Positions 22,979 through 33,524 of a stretch of DNA of 64,000 nt are shown here, piece after piece. Below the pieces are notes generated by a model. The model worked only from the letters and a program-made list of their open reading frames with translations. It was not told where the DNA came from and did no database searches. A program made the translations under genes and the position numbers. The stretch spans positions 33,771,986 through 33,835,985 of the forward strand of contig NC_135355.1 of assembly GCF_051622035.1 (NCBI RefSeq), given 5' to 3'. Origin of the DNA: Arctopsyche grandis (lineage: Eukaryota; Arthropoda; Insecta; Trichoptera; Hydropsychidae). Each line of letters opens with the position of its first letter. The stretch's first letter is position 1.

Positions 22979-23503
22979 CTAGCTGTATTACCCGACTTCA
23001 CTCGGTATTTGTAATATAAACCGTTTAAACATGACTAATTTAATAGTAAACATTTTATTAAATTTATTTGAATAGTTTTATTTTATATAAATTTTTTGAA
23101 TACTCATTTGTTTTTTTATTAAATTGACTGTCACGAACAAACAAACATATATAGGGAGTCTCTTATAAAAAATTATATGTACATCCCTGGCGTCTGGGCC
23201 TCCTAGGGGGCAGAGCCCTAGGGCTTCGCCCCCGACGTCTGCGCCCCCTAGAGGGCGGAGTCCTAGGGCTCCACCCCCGACGTATGCGTCTTTTAGGGGA
23301 CGGATCCCTAGGACTTCGCCCCTCAGGGCTTCGCCCTCGGCGTCTGCGCCCCCTAGGGAATAGCCCTCGGCGCCTACGCCCCCGGGAACTTCGAATCCTT
23401 TGAATCGGAAAAAAAGCGAATTATTTGTTCGGATTTCTACGAACTAAAGATACATACATACATATAGTCTCTTTCCAAATTATATATTAGATTATATATT
23501 AGA
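22979..23503 (-). mobile_element. Helitron-like element H4 with GC-rich core
   Basis: The same family as H3. The 3' hairpin ccgagtgaagtcgggt is followed by CTAG at 22982-22979. The 5' side near 23503 starts TCTAATATATAAT and contains gaaagagactatatg, like the start of H3. The interior carries the GC-rich 45-bp tandem repeats at 23191-23400, absent from H3. Confidence 0.65.
23191..23400. repeat. GC-rich 45-bp tandem repeat
   Basis: Units starting cgtctgggcc, cgtctgcgcc, cgtatgcgtc, cgtctgcgcc and cgcctacgcc begin at 23191, 23236, 23281, 23341 and 23371. The usual spacing is 45, once lengthened by 15 through an extra cagggcttcgcccc block and once shortened to 30. Each unit contains the inverted pair cctaggg...agggcttcgccccc. 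GC content is far above the neighbouring DNA. Confidence 0.8.
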
Positions 23504-24432
23504 CTATGAACATTTATAAGAATTGTCAATTTATTTTCGAGCTTTTGCATATTTGCCGTACACTAAAATTAAAATAAGATAATAACTAAAAATACCAACA
23601 AAAAAAATTATCATAAAATGATGACTTGTAACGATTGTAATGTAATATGCAAATCATTTTAAATGTTTCTAGATCTACATATACACAATAGGTAGAGATT
23701 TATTAGACTCCAAAGAAATTACGGCGTGTGATAAATGTAAGTAAATGAAACAAGGCAATAAAAATGATTCGAAAGAAAGCATCAAGTTGTGGTTGCAACA
23801 TGATTTAAGACAATTGATCTGAGGTTTAGATATACATACATACATACATATGTATGTACACATGTTTAAGTGAAGAAGAAATGATAAATCAGTCACACGA
23901 CAACATTGACTTCAATTGACCATTTATTTGATTAAATCAGCCAATTTGATTAAATGAAGTATAATAGTGTAAGAGTAGCTATTGATAAAATTTGCATTGA
24001 TAACGATTCTCAAAAACAAATTTTCTTGTGTATTAATCCCATAAACCTGTTGTTTACATATTAAAAACACATTATTATATTTTAAAACGCCCCGGGCAGC
24101 ATTTTTGGAAATGGGTGGAAATTTTTGAAGGTAAATAAAATTTTAAATTATTATGTATACATATGTACATATGTACATAATTAATTCAAGCTATATTCTA
24201 TTCACTATGTTTTCTTCCGTTTAATTTTTTATTGTGTAACTCGCTAATAAAATGTCATATTTTATTATGTAAAATCAACTAAATATCTTGACTTTTAAGT
24301 ACATATGAATGTATAATAAATAATTATAATTATGAAAATCGATTTACATTTTTTTTATAATAAATATAGCAAACCATTGGCGAATAGATTTTTTGACATA
24401 ATTTAAAAACATACATACGGCTTAAATCTACA
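23504..24432. other. AT-rich non-coding stretch
   Basis: No gene or family match is seen. There are several tacata and tatgta runs. The frame at 23675-23896 spans one of them. Confidence 0.45.
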
Positions 24433-24803
24433 TCTATGTATATATAAAATTGAATGTGTTTGTCTGTCTCGTATAGGCTCCTAAACCACTCAACCGATTA
24501 CGATGGAACTTTAAGGATTTGTTGTATGCATATCCAGGAAGATTACTGTAAAAAGGGGAAAAAAAACTTTTAATAACAATATTCGTAATTACAATTTTAC
24601 CGACGCGAAAGTGTGAAGCGCCTTTGTGTAGTCAAGGAAATGTGTTTGCTGGCAACCACACAAATGGGAACGGGAACGAGAACGGGAAAGCAACGAGAAC
24701 GAGAACGGGAAAGCAACGGGAACGAGAACGGGAAAGCAAGGGGAACGGGAACGGGAATTGCATACGTTATTGTGGCATTGCAACGCATGCCGGGTTCAGC
24801 TAA
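24433..24803 (+). mobile_element. Helitron-like element H5, both ends visible
   Basis: It starts TCTATGTATATATAAAA preceded by A, and ends gcatgccgggttcagCTAA followed by T. This is the TC...CTRR structure at an A|T site expected of Helitrons. The left part has the arthropod-type text tctgtctcgtataggctcc, aaccactcaaccgattacg. The right part holds about six gggaacgagaac-type short repeats (24666-24756). It is 371 bp and non-coding. Confidence 0.75.
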
Positions 24804-24924
24804 TTAATGATAAAAAATAACATTTGCATGAAAATGACGTAATTTTATAAAATTCTATGTATGGTTGCCAATTGGGTAATAAAAAAGAAGGGATTTTTCG
24901 TGACAGCTAAAATTTATTTATGTA

Positions 24925-25195
24925 CAATATGTATGTAAAAATTTATGTACAAGTCTAAATCTATACATTTCTTTATGGATAAATTCATTAATTATTTAAT
25001 TATTAATTTCCTGTTCTTCAGTCTCTCGAAATATAGTGCTTTATTTTATTTTATTTTACATAGATATATACCAGGAAGGCTTGACAGGAAGACCCCAATG
25101 CGCCTTAACGAAATTAACAATGAATGAATTAATCAATTAATCCATAAAGACACCTATGGATTTAGATTTGTATATAAAATTTTACATATTGTACA
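24925..25195. repeat. Converging inverted SINE S1 tails
   Basis: A + strand S1 3' part (24925-25055: atttatgtacaagtctaaat, ctttatggataaattcatta, cagtctctcgaaatatagtg) faces a minus-strand S1 3' part (25062-25195: accaggaaggcttgacagg, attaatccataaagacacct). Together they form an inverted repeat of roughly 100 bp per arm around ttttattttacatag. Confidence 0.65.
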
Positions 25196-25198
25196 TAG

Positions 25199-25395
25199 CC
25201 AGCAGTATGGCTCAATGGTAGCGTGTATGTTTAGCACCAAGTGATCAGTGCGTTCGATCCGCTATAATACTGCTGGTTAGAATTGTGACTCCAAACCGAT
25301 CGTTTCTTATCATAGTTTGCCAATTTTATCTGATTATTGTTGAAACGGTTCCTCAAAATTGGCAAAAAATCATCTTTCTTGACAAAAATTCTATT
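25199..25395 (+). mobile_element. SINE S1, 3'-truncated copy
   Basis: A box tggctcaatggtagcgtg, B box gtgcgttcgatccgc, the actgctggttag end of the head, then gtgactccaaaccgatcg, ttgccaattttatctg and gttgaaacggttcctcaaaa. It stops abruptly near 25390. Confidence 0.75.
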
Positions 25396-25594
25396 GATAA
25401 CTGGCTTACCTCGATAAAATAAACGAATTTTTGCTATTAATCCACAAAAATAGTCGAAATATAATTTTATTTAATTCTCATATAAAGACAATTTAATATA
25501 TGATCCCTATTAATTCAATTCAGATTCGTGTAAATACGAGTAAATAATAATATGAGTTTTTAGCTCGCAATTTTAGCGATTCAAAATTCAGCAC

Positions 25595-26045
25595 ACTTCC
25601 AATTAACCTTTTTAAACGAAAACAATAGTGTGGCCAGAACACGAACCCAATAAACATATTTCAATAGAAAATACTCAATATAAAATAGTATTAACAGTGA
25701 TCCCAATCCCAAGTGAAAATACATATTTTAGACATTTGATTTGAACTGGACGACTACTTAGAGAGATTTGAAAGCTGAAAAATACTACAAATGAAAGATA
25801 AAATACCCGACTATAAATTCCAATATTCATTGTGAACAGGAAATCAACAGATTTTGAGACATCGAACAAACAACACTAAGATATAGAAAAATCGCACGAT
25901 TTAAAAAACACATATATCTCCGAATCTCGAGCCAATCAACATTTTTATTACCAGATTCGTGTTCACTGGGCATAGATCTATAAGAAAAGTCATTTTTCGT
26001 CTTTGAACCAAAAAAAAAGTCGTCATTTGTCGAACAGTGTTATGG
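25595..26045 (-). repeat. R4 dispersed repeat, copy 1
   Basis: The reverse complement of 44962-45435 along its whole length with about 10-15% differences. Shared blocks are cagattcgtgttcact, agccaatcaacattttta, cgactacttagagaga, atactcaatataaaatagta and cttccaattaacc. The minus-strand frame 25675-25869 aligns with the + frame 45072-45347 (SRVFYLSF, LISLSSRPVQIK-like text). That may be chance preservation or a decayed gene. The class is unknown. Confidence 0.7.
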
Positions 26046-26127
26046 AAGTATCATCCGCACAAGGATATGCTCTCGTGTGTAAATCCACCACACACTGGAT
26101 TTTATTAGCAGATACACTGCGAGACTA

Positions 26128-26166
26128 ATTTGCGCATTGGGGTTTTTACCTGTTAGGCCTTTCTGA
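26128..26166 (+). repeat. Isolated S1 hairpin module
   Basis: gcgcattggggtttttacct followed by gttaggcctttctg matches the loop and right stem of the S1 3' hairpin (compare 21752-21790). The rest of the SINE is missing. Confidence 0.5.
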
Positions 26167-26189
26167 TGGGTCTACGTAACGAGCCAGAA

Positions 26190-26477
26190 TTTTAAATTAC
26201 AGAAAACACAAATATCGGAAGGCAAAGATCTAAAGTCGAAAGATCAAAAAAAAAATGGTGCATGGTAAACGGTACATACTCACTTAATTTGCGCGCGCAC
26301 ATTAATACGGGAGGAAAAGCCTGTTCCTCTTGTTCCTGTTGTATCCTGCTCGCGCAAATTAAGTGAGTATGTACGTGAGTATGCACCGTTTACCATGTAC
26401 CCTTTTTTTGATCTTTCGACTTAAGATTTTTCGATTTTCGATCTTTGCCTTCCGATATTTGCGTTTTCGGTAATTTC
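26190..26477. mobile_element. Fold-back MITE with about 120-bp arms
   Basis: ttacagaaaacacaaatatc and cggaaggcaaagatc at the left are mirrored by gatctttgccttccg and atatttgcgttttcggtaa at the right. Further in, atggtaaacggt, actcacttaatttgcgcg and the opposing copies are also mirrored around a gttcctcttgttcc centre. The hAT MITE 26478-26609 has inserted at its right edge. Confidence 0.75.
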
Positions 26478-26609
26478 TAGTCACCGGACCCAGAAGGTGC
26501 CGCGTATTGTTCAAAGGTTGTAAATGCATTGTTAAAGGTTTGCCGAACCTCTTTTACAAATGATTTACAACATGGAACAATGGATAGCACTGTGACTATC
26601 CGGTGTCTA
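26478..26609. mobile_element. hAT-type MITE with 8-bp duplication
   Basis: The target-site duplication gtaatttc lies at 26470-26477 and 26610-26617. The ends tagtcaccgga / tccggtgtcta are inverted with one mismatch. The interior (gaaggtgccgcgtattgttc, ggttgtaaatgcattg, gaacaatggatagcactg) matches the right half of 13369-13611. It is 132 bp and non-coding. Confidence 0.85.
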
Positions 26610-26617
26610 GTAATTTC

Positions 26618-26769
26618 ACATTCCGGCTCGTCACGGAGACCGCTTTCAAAGCCACCCGTTGAAATATGAACGGGCCCAACATTAGATTGGACCAAACCCC
26701 GAGGGCTGCGCCGAATCTGCCCGCACCTCGGTAATTTGGACTTCGGGATCATCATGGCCATTGCACAAT
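26618..26769. other. GC-richer upstream flank of the candidate promoter
   Basis: CG-containing single-copy-looking sequence (ccgaatctgcccgcacctcg and similar) between the MITE and the E-box promoter. No repeat match in the window. Probably upstream regulatory DNA. Confidence 0.35.
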
Positions 26770-27065
26770 GCACATTGGTCCATCGAGTTGCATCCGAGGA
26801 GGAGTAGTGATACTGGCTTATGCTATTTGTGGTGGTACCGGGTACGAGTGCGAGTCGGTCAGTAGCCGCTCAGCTGCGACGCGTTCAACTCGTGCACGCC
26901 CTTACTCCAACTCTCTACACCGGTCTTTACACGTGCGAGTGACGTGCGCTGCCCGGCCGAGCTCCCGTACTCAGCGTGCCAGATCCGCTCACGTGTGCAC
27001 AAACACCGATCGACGTTCCGCTGTGGCACGTGCTTTATAAAAGATCGTTGTTTACAAACACTACC
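26770..27065 (+). promoter_or_regulatory. Candidate TATA promoter with three CACGTG E-boxes
   Basis: A GC- and CpG-rich island in AT-rich surroundings. Exact CACGTG E-boxes lie at 26930-26935, 26990-26995 and 27027-27032. A perfect TATAAAAG box lies at 27036-27043, four bases after the last E-box. A start about 30 bases downstream would fall near 27066, just before a GTAAGT splice donor at 27081. Clustered CACGTG next to a core promoter is known from targets of bHLH-PAS (CLOCK/CYCLE), Myc/Max and related factors. Which of these applies here is unknown. The frames open on both strands (26768-27040 and 26859-27269) lack recognisable domains and I take them to be by-products of the GC content. 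Confidence 0.5.
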
Positions 27066-27080
27066 GGGTGAAAATCTTTC
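27066..27080 (+). other. Possible non-coding first exon
   Basis: The stretch between the expected start site and a consensus donor (gtaagt at 27081) is only about 15 bases, unusually short for a first exon. If real, it would be a leader spliced to a downstream exon. The acceptor-bounded 5'UTR/ATG exon at 57266 is one candidate partner, about 30 kb away. Only RNA data can decide this. Confidence 0.25.
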
Positions 27081-27211
27081 GTAAGTTTTAACTTTTTTCA
27101 ATGTATATATGTATATTATGTAATTCGTAGTATATTTATTTACATATGTGTATCGGTTGATTCGCTCTATTTCATGGATCGGTTGCGATTTAACTGTTGC
27201 ATATCTGTATG

Positions 27212-29652
27212 TATTGAGTATGTGAAGTTGTGCGTGAAAAGAGCGCGCTGCAGGTGATTTTTTTGTCATTGGATTTTTGCTTTATATTATTTTAATCAGT
27301 ATAAGATAGAACAATATATAGAAAAGTAGAAAACTTTATATACGTATATGTATTAATATGTAGTTGCTTTATTACGATTTCTTTCTATACTGAATTTCGA
27401 ATCTTAAGGATCAATACAGAACTGGGAACATTCCAGTTTGTATAAATTCAATCGTCAAGTCAATCGATTCATATTTCATCCGTTTTAATTTGGAATAATT
27501 CAAGATGGAATTTCTTAACGAATTTCTACCGTTTTTATCTCTATTCAATATGATTTTAGATTTATAGCATTTTCAATTGTGTTAATTTAAGGTAGTAAAA
27601 CAAAAAGTATAACACATGAATATATAAAAATTGGAATTGTACAAATTTAATCCCAAAAACGATGGAATAATAACGGTAGAAATTTGGTTAGAAATTCGAT
27701 CCCGAATTGTCCCAAATTTTAACGAAATATCAATCGATTGACTTATTTCAAAACATACTTTCAATTAAATCTTCTATCGTTTTTGGGATTAAATTTGTAC
27801 AATTCCAACAAACTTTATATACGTATATGTATTAATATGTCGTTGCTTTATTACGATTTCTTTCTATACTGAATTTCGAATCTTAAGGATCAATACAGAA
27901 CTGGGAACATTCCAGTTTGTATAAATTCAATTGTCAAGTCAATCGATTCATATTTCATCCGTTTTAATTTGGAATAATTCAAGATGGAATTTCTTAACGA
28001 ATTTCTACCGTTTTTATCTCTATTCAATATGATTTTAGATTTATAGCATTTTCAATTGTGTTAATTTAAGGTAGTAAAACAAAAAGTATAACATATGAAT
28101 ATATAAAAATTGGAATTGTACAAATTTAATCCCAAAAACGATGGAATAATAACGGTAGAAATTTGGTTAGAAATTCGATCCCGAATTGTCCCAAATTTTA
28201 ACGAAATATCAATCGATTGACTTATTTCAAAACATACTTTCAATTAAATCTTCTATCGTTTTTGGGATTAAATTTGTACAATTCCAACAAACTTTATATA
28301 CGTATATGTATTAATATGTCGTTGCTTTATTACGATTTCTTTCTATACTGAATTTCGAATCTTAAGGATCAATACAGAACTGGGAACATTCCAGTTTGTA
28401 TAAATTCAATTGTCAAGTCAATCGATTCATATTTCATCCGTTTTAATTTGGAATAATTCAGGATGGAATTTCTTACCGAATTTCTACCGTTTTTATCTCT
28501 ATTCAATATGATTTTACATTTATAGCATTTTAAATTGTGTTAATTTAAGGTAGTAAAACAAAAAGTATAACATATGAATATATAAAAATTGGAATTGTAC
28601 AAATTTAATCCCAAAAACGATGGAATAATAACGGTAGAAATTTGGTTAGAAATTCGATCCCGAATTGTCCCAAATTTTAACGAAATATCAATCGATTGAC
28701 TTATTTCAAAACATACTTTCAATTAAATCTTCTATCGTTTTTGGGATTAAATTTGTACAATTCCAACAAACTTTATATACGTATATGTATTAATATGTCG
28801 TTGCTTTATTACGATTTCTTTCTATACTGAATTTCGAATCTTAAGGATCAATACAGAACTGGGAACATTCCAGTTTGTATAAATTCAATTGTCAAGTCAA
28901 TCGATTCATATTTCATCCGTTTTAATTTGGAATAATTCAAGATGGAATTTCTTAACGAATTTCTACCGTTTTTATCTCTATTCAATATGATTTTAGATTT
29001 ATAGCATTTTCAATTGTGTTAATTTAAGGTAGTAAAACAAAAAGTATAACATATGAATATATAAAAATTGGAATTGTACAAATTTAATCCCAAAAACGAT
29101 GGAATAATAACGGTAGAAATTTGGTTAGAAATTCGATCCCGAATTGTCCCAAATTTTATCGAAATATCAATCGATTGACTTATTTCAAATCATACTTTCA
29201 ATTAAATCTTCTATCGTTTTTGGGATTAAATTTGTACAATTCCAATTTTTATATATTCATATGTTATACTTTTTGTTTTACTACCTTAAATTAACACAAT
29301 TTCAAATGCTATAAATCTAAAATCATATTGAATAGAGATAAAAACGGTAGAAATTTGTTAAGAAATTCCATCCTGAATTATTCCAAATTAAAACGGATGA
29401 AATATGAATCGATTGAATTTAAACAAACTGGAATGTTCGCAGTTCTGTATTGATCCTTAAGATTCGAAATCCGGTATAGAAATAAATCGTAATAAAGCAA
29501 CGACATATTAATACATATACGTATATAAAGTTTGTCAAGTTTTCTACTTTTCAAGATATTGTTCTATCTTATACTTATTAAAATAATATAAATCAAAAAT
29601 CCAATGACAAAAAAATCACCTGCAGCGTGCTCTTTTAACGCACTCAATATGA
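27212..29652. mobile_element. Fold-back element with internal 479-bp tandem array
   Basis: The outer arms mirror each other. The left arm has gcgctgcaggtgatttttt, ttgtcattggatttttg and agtataagatagaacaat; the right arm has attgttctatcttatac, caaaaatccaatgacaa and aatcacctgcagcgtgctc. Between them are four direct 479-bp monomers, starting at about 27330, 27809, 28288 and 28767 at tttatatacgtatatgta. They differ by only a few bases. An inverted partial monomer then runs from about 29241. Each monomer has its own inverted pair (ttgtacaaatttaatccc and reverse, about 110 bases apart), and the switch to the inverted arm happens there. The 60-codon frames repeated at 27582, 28061 and 28540 are by-products. 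Confidence 0.85.
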
Positions 29653-30040
29653 TTTTAGATTTATAGCATTTTAAATTATTTTAATTTGATTTGATTTTGA
29701 TTTTTAAATGCTTTTTATTATTACTAAATTATGTTCACAATACATCTTATATCTATTTTAATAGCTACTGATCTACTGATCATTTTCTATTTTGCAATTT
29801 TAATTTAATTTTGTTAGTAATCATAGTATTATATTATTATAATGTTAATATGTACAGCGTAATAGGAAAAAGAGCTCAAAAACCTTCATATTTTCATTTC
29901 ATTATTTTAATTTAAGGTACATATGTATGTATGTACATATAAAAAATGTAAAACCTCTGAGTATATTGGAATTGTAAAAATATAATCCCAAAAACGATAG
30001 CAGATTTAATTTTAATATGTAATTGAAAGCAAGTTTCGAC
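29645..30040 (+). repeat. Diverged extra monomer beyond the fold-back arm
   Basis: aatatgattttagatttata and gcattttaaatta (29646-29675) and, after a LINE insertion, tttaaggta, ttggaattgtaaaaatataa, tcccaaaaacgatag (to 30040) are monomer sequence in direct orientation outside the right arm. It is much more diverged than the array copies, so the family was here before the recent amplification. Confidence 0.65.
29688..29900 (-). mobile_element. Jockey-like LINE, 3'UTR-only copy
   Basis: On the minus strand: gagctctttttcctattac, the conserved 3'UTR (gatcagtagatcagtagc, acataatttagtaataat, aaaagcatttaaaaatc) and a caaaatcaaatc tail. The 13-bp target duplication attattttaattt lies at 29675-29687 and 29901-29913. 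It is inserted into the diverged fold-back monomer. Confidence 0.85.
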
Positions 30041-31985
30041 ACATTATTATTAGACCTATATTTTTATCAGTTGATATTTAGATTCTATGTATCTAATATC
30101 CAACTTTTGGGAAACATGCTAATGATATGAACAGTACCAATATATACTTTGACTCAGATCTAAATTAAATATATGTCATTTGAAATGAGAGTCATTACCT
30201 TAAATGTGCATAGTTCGCTGACGACTTTTAATTGTCGTTAACATTATATATGTACAATATGTATACAAACGGGAAGGTATTTGATGCAAGCTATATACAT
30301 ACAGATAAAAAAAAAGTATTGACCGGAATACGTAAATTAGCATATTACAAAAAGGGCAAAAATAAATAGCGGAACAAAAGCAAACATATGTATGGGTTAA
30401 AATACGAAATTTTCTCTCGCCGTATAGAATGACATGTCAATTTAAAAGATCGCATATATGCGATATAAAATAAGCCCAATTCTGAATTGCGGTCGTACAA
30501 ACATTTTTTTCGAGAATGTACCAATTTTGACCTCAATTGGGTAAAAAGAGCAAAATTTATTCTTCAGAAAAAGGTAGCTGTTTTAAACGGGTTCAAATCA
30601 TACAAAAAATATACACTGTGCACAATTCCGAAATGGTTTTACTATTGATTAAGTTGTATCAAATGGCAAATAGCGTAAAGATAAGATCAAACGGTATAGA
30701 AAATGATAGTCGATTTAGGCACAAATTTAATTTCAAAGCTGTCATGAGTCAGCTGTAATCTAACATTAACACTATGATAATATAATATAATAAAACAGTA
30801 GTGATGCTTCAATCGTAGTTTTAAATTTCTATGCTACTTTTATATGTACATACGTACATATGTTAGTCGACCTTCGTTTGTGTATCAAAAATTTCATTCG
30901 TAAGATCGTGGGAAAACCTGAGTCATATTTGCGCATGTGGAGTTTCCCATTCAAGAAACTCTTCGCGGTACTATATAATATAATAAAACGCAAATATCAA
31001 GTAAAATGTATTAAACGGGCATTCCCTATGACTCATGTCTTAACTTTCTAAAAATAAATTGTCGCAAATTTAATTTGAAATAATCGTTTGACCTTCATTC
31101 TTCATTTCGTCGAATTTTATCTCAAATGTATGTACTGTATTTGAACAGTTGATATCACATAATAATTTTATTGCACATATTTATTTATACTGAAAAATCC
31201 TTTACAGTTATTTTTTATTTATAAAATAATAAAATGACTTATGACTTATGACTTTTTGACAGATATGTATATGCATTTTATTATATATTAGTGTGGGGCC
31301 GTAAGTTACGGTGCAATTCGTTTAAAAGATGTAACTTTTAAACCGCTTTAATTTAAAGTTTAAAATTACGCAATTTTTGACAAGAATTCTTTCCCAATAA
31401 ATTTTTCATATTCTCGTAAAATACAGGTACAAATTACATTTTAAATCGTACCGTACTATGAATCATTTTACAATCACCAACGATAATTGTTTTTTTTTTA
31501 TATTACAGTTATAAAGTATTTGACATCATCGACTATTCTAATATCGAATTTTACATACATATAAAATATTCGAACGATTTCAGAAGTAAATAGCAAAGTA
31601 ACATCAAAATTTCATCTTAATATTTACATACATATACATATATGTACCTACGTTTTGTTTATATGCGTTAAAATTTTCTTCATTATTCATTGACTATTTA
31701 ATTTATTTAACTACAATAAGTAAATAATTATTCATATGAAATGTCAGCTAATATTATTCGAACACATAAAATAATTATGTAATAATTTTTAATGGGAATA
31801 CACATGTACATTTACAAATATTTGATTTGAGAATGTAATTTATATTACAATACTTAAAGATGATATGAGTTTGAAATCATGAATCTCACCACATTAGACA
31901 CGAGAAGAATGAGAGACGATCTAAAAATAATAAATAGCTACTAAAAATATTGTTTTTACAATCAACAAAAACACTCATATGAGAG
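30041..31985. other. AT-rich non-coding stretch
   Basis: About 1.9 kb without a supported gene or family match. The frames at 30345, 30537 and 30860 lack domains. There are several tatgtacata runs. Confidence 0.45.
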
Positions 31986-31989
31986 GTCA

Positions 31990-32175
31990 TACATCAGACT
32001 TCAAAAATATAATATATTTCCTACAAAAAAATTGTAATTCCTTATTTTCCAAATAGAGTTGCTAACATTTGGAATAGTCTACTAAATGAATTAGTAAATT
32101 CTAGTGACTAAAGCCGCTTTAAAAATAAACTTAATAGGTTTTTGTTTGAATATTTAATTTCTATTCTATTTTAAA
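31990..32175 (+). mobile_element. LINE C-terminal remnant, CR1/L2-like
   Basis: With one frame shift and stops the + strand reads NSLFSK / PNRVANIWNSLLNELVNSS / SRFKNKLNRFLFEYL. This is the typical C-terminal block (xxRVxNxWNSLPxxVV...FKxxLD) of CR1/L2-type and related reverse transcriptases. An A-run and T-rich 3' sequence follow. It is inactive. Confidence 0.6.
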
Positions 32176-32284
32176 AAAAAAATTATTTCCTCTAGTTTTT
32201 GTTATTTATTTTGATTCCTGTTTTCATCTTATTTTTCTATTATTATTCCTCCTTGAGTCCATCGGCTATGACTGAGCTGATCTT

Positions 32285-32725
32285 ACGTAGTTTATTTAAG
32301 AGGATAGTTCTTTATTTCACTGCTCTGTCCTATAGATTTATTTATATTCGAAGTTTAACCCATTAAATTCGAATATGACAATGATTTTTGTTAGTTTCTT
32401 TTTTATTTTTTATAAAAATTGCGCAATTTTCACAGTTTTTTGACCTTTACAGTCTTTAACTCAAAATCTACATAGTATTGATATGCCAAACGTAAGTACT
32501 GTAATCAATAGTCAGATATTTTTCCTATTGATTTTATTGTTTTGAAATACTGATAATTGATTATCTAGCGAATTGTAAAAGTCTAAAATATACTTTTTTA
32601 CACATTTTTTTCCGTGGAGTGAGCTTATTTCGTTGATTTTACATTTTACCACGTTTATAAGGATTGGTTTTCTATCTAAATGTATTTTTTTTGATCTAAA
32701 CGGACTGATTCAAGCGGTATATATG
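32285..32725 (+). repeat. R3 dispersed repeat, copy 3
   Basis: It starts with gtttatttaagaggatagtt and tttatttcactgctctgtcc as in copy 2. The gattacac-gcaacaa block is lost, and it continues with acccattaaattcgaatatg, atgatttttgttag, cacagttttttgacc, tttaactcaaaatctac and ataaggattggttttctatc. Confidence 0.65.
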
Positions 32726-33520
32726 TATGTACATTTATTTTAAATTTCAATAATGTGTAATAAATATGATTCTAAATTTGTATGCCAATATTTTATATAT
32801 ACTTATAAAGCAGCTTTTATATTATAAAACGATTATTTATATGTCCTGTAAAATTTAGTCACCGTCGTCTACTCTGCCGCCTCTATCGAGTATGTGTTTG
32901 TCAACAAATAAATGTTAATCATTTTTGCAAATTAGTAATTAAATTCAAATAGATCATTGATATGTTTATGATATAAGCTATATACAGATGTGATTCCATT
33001 CTAAAAATAATTATAACTAAGGTTCTTCTTAGGTTGGAATAAAAATATTTAGCTAATGATATGAATGATAAAATTAATAGAGTTAAATCGTTTAAGCTTT
33101 CGAAAGTAATTCGAACTGTAAAAATAAACAATTAACTGGCAAGGGGAATCCGCACCTACTCGCATTCTGGTATTTTGCTGGTCATAAATTGTTACCAATT
33201 TAAAGTTTGGACCATTGTAGCAGTACAGGAATTCCTAATGAGCCACAATGGTCAAAAATATAACAGAAAAGAAAAGAAACAAAATAATAACCAAAGAAAT
33301 TAGACATAACAAAAAAAAAATATATATATATATACACAAACAACTAATAATAATAATAATTTTTATTATTAAAAATTATAAAAAACAACAAAGAAGGGAA
33401 TGTCTTATAAAAGAAAAGAGAGAAAGAAAAATAAATATAAACATATGTATATACACAGACAAAAATACATTTATACATAATCATAAAAAAACAATAGCAA
33501 TTACGTAAAAATATAAAATA
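32726..33520. other. AT-rich non-coding stretch
   Basis: No gene. A-rich sequence at 33250-33520 gives low-complexity Lys/Ile-rich frames that should not be read as proteins. Confidence 0.45.
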
Positions 33521-33524
33521 TAAA

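Noticed and set aside
24589..24807. Arg/Glu- or Ser/Pro-rich frames at 24.6-24.8 kb as proteins
   Set aside because: They are produced by the gggaacgagaac short repeats inside Helitron H5.
26768..27269. Arg/Ser-rich frames on both strands at 26.8-27.3 kb as proteins
   Set aside because: They are a by-product of a GC-rich promoter-like island. Both strands are open, no domain is seen, and the + frame would overlap the TATA box.
27582..28722. Three identical 60-codon minus-strand frames as a small gene family
   Set aside because: They are one frame repeated by the 479-bp tandem array. The sequence is AT-rich without codon bias, and the copies do not show protein-type substitution.
27212..29652. 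CRISPR array
   Set aside because: The repeats are 479 bp with no spacers, in an animal genome. No cas genes are present.
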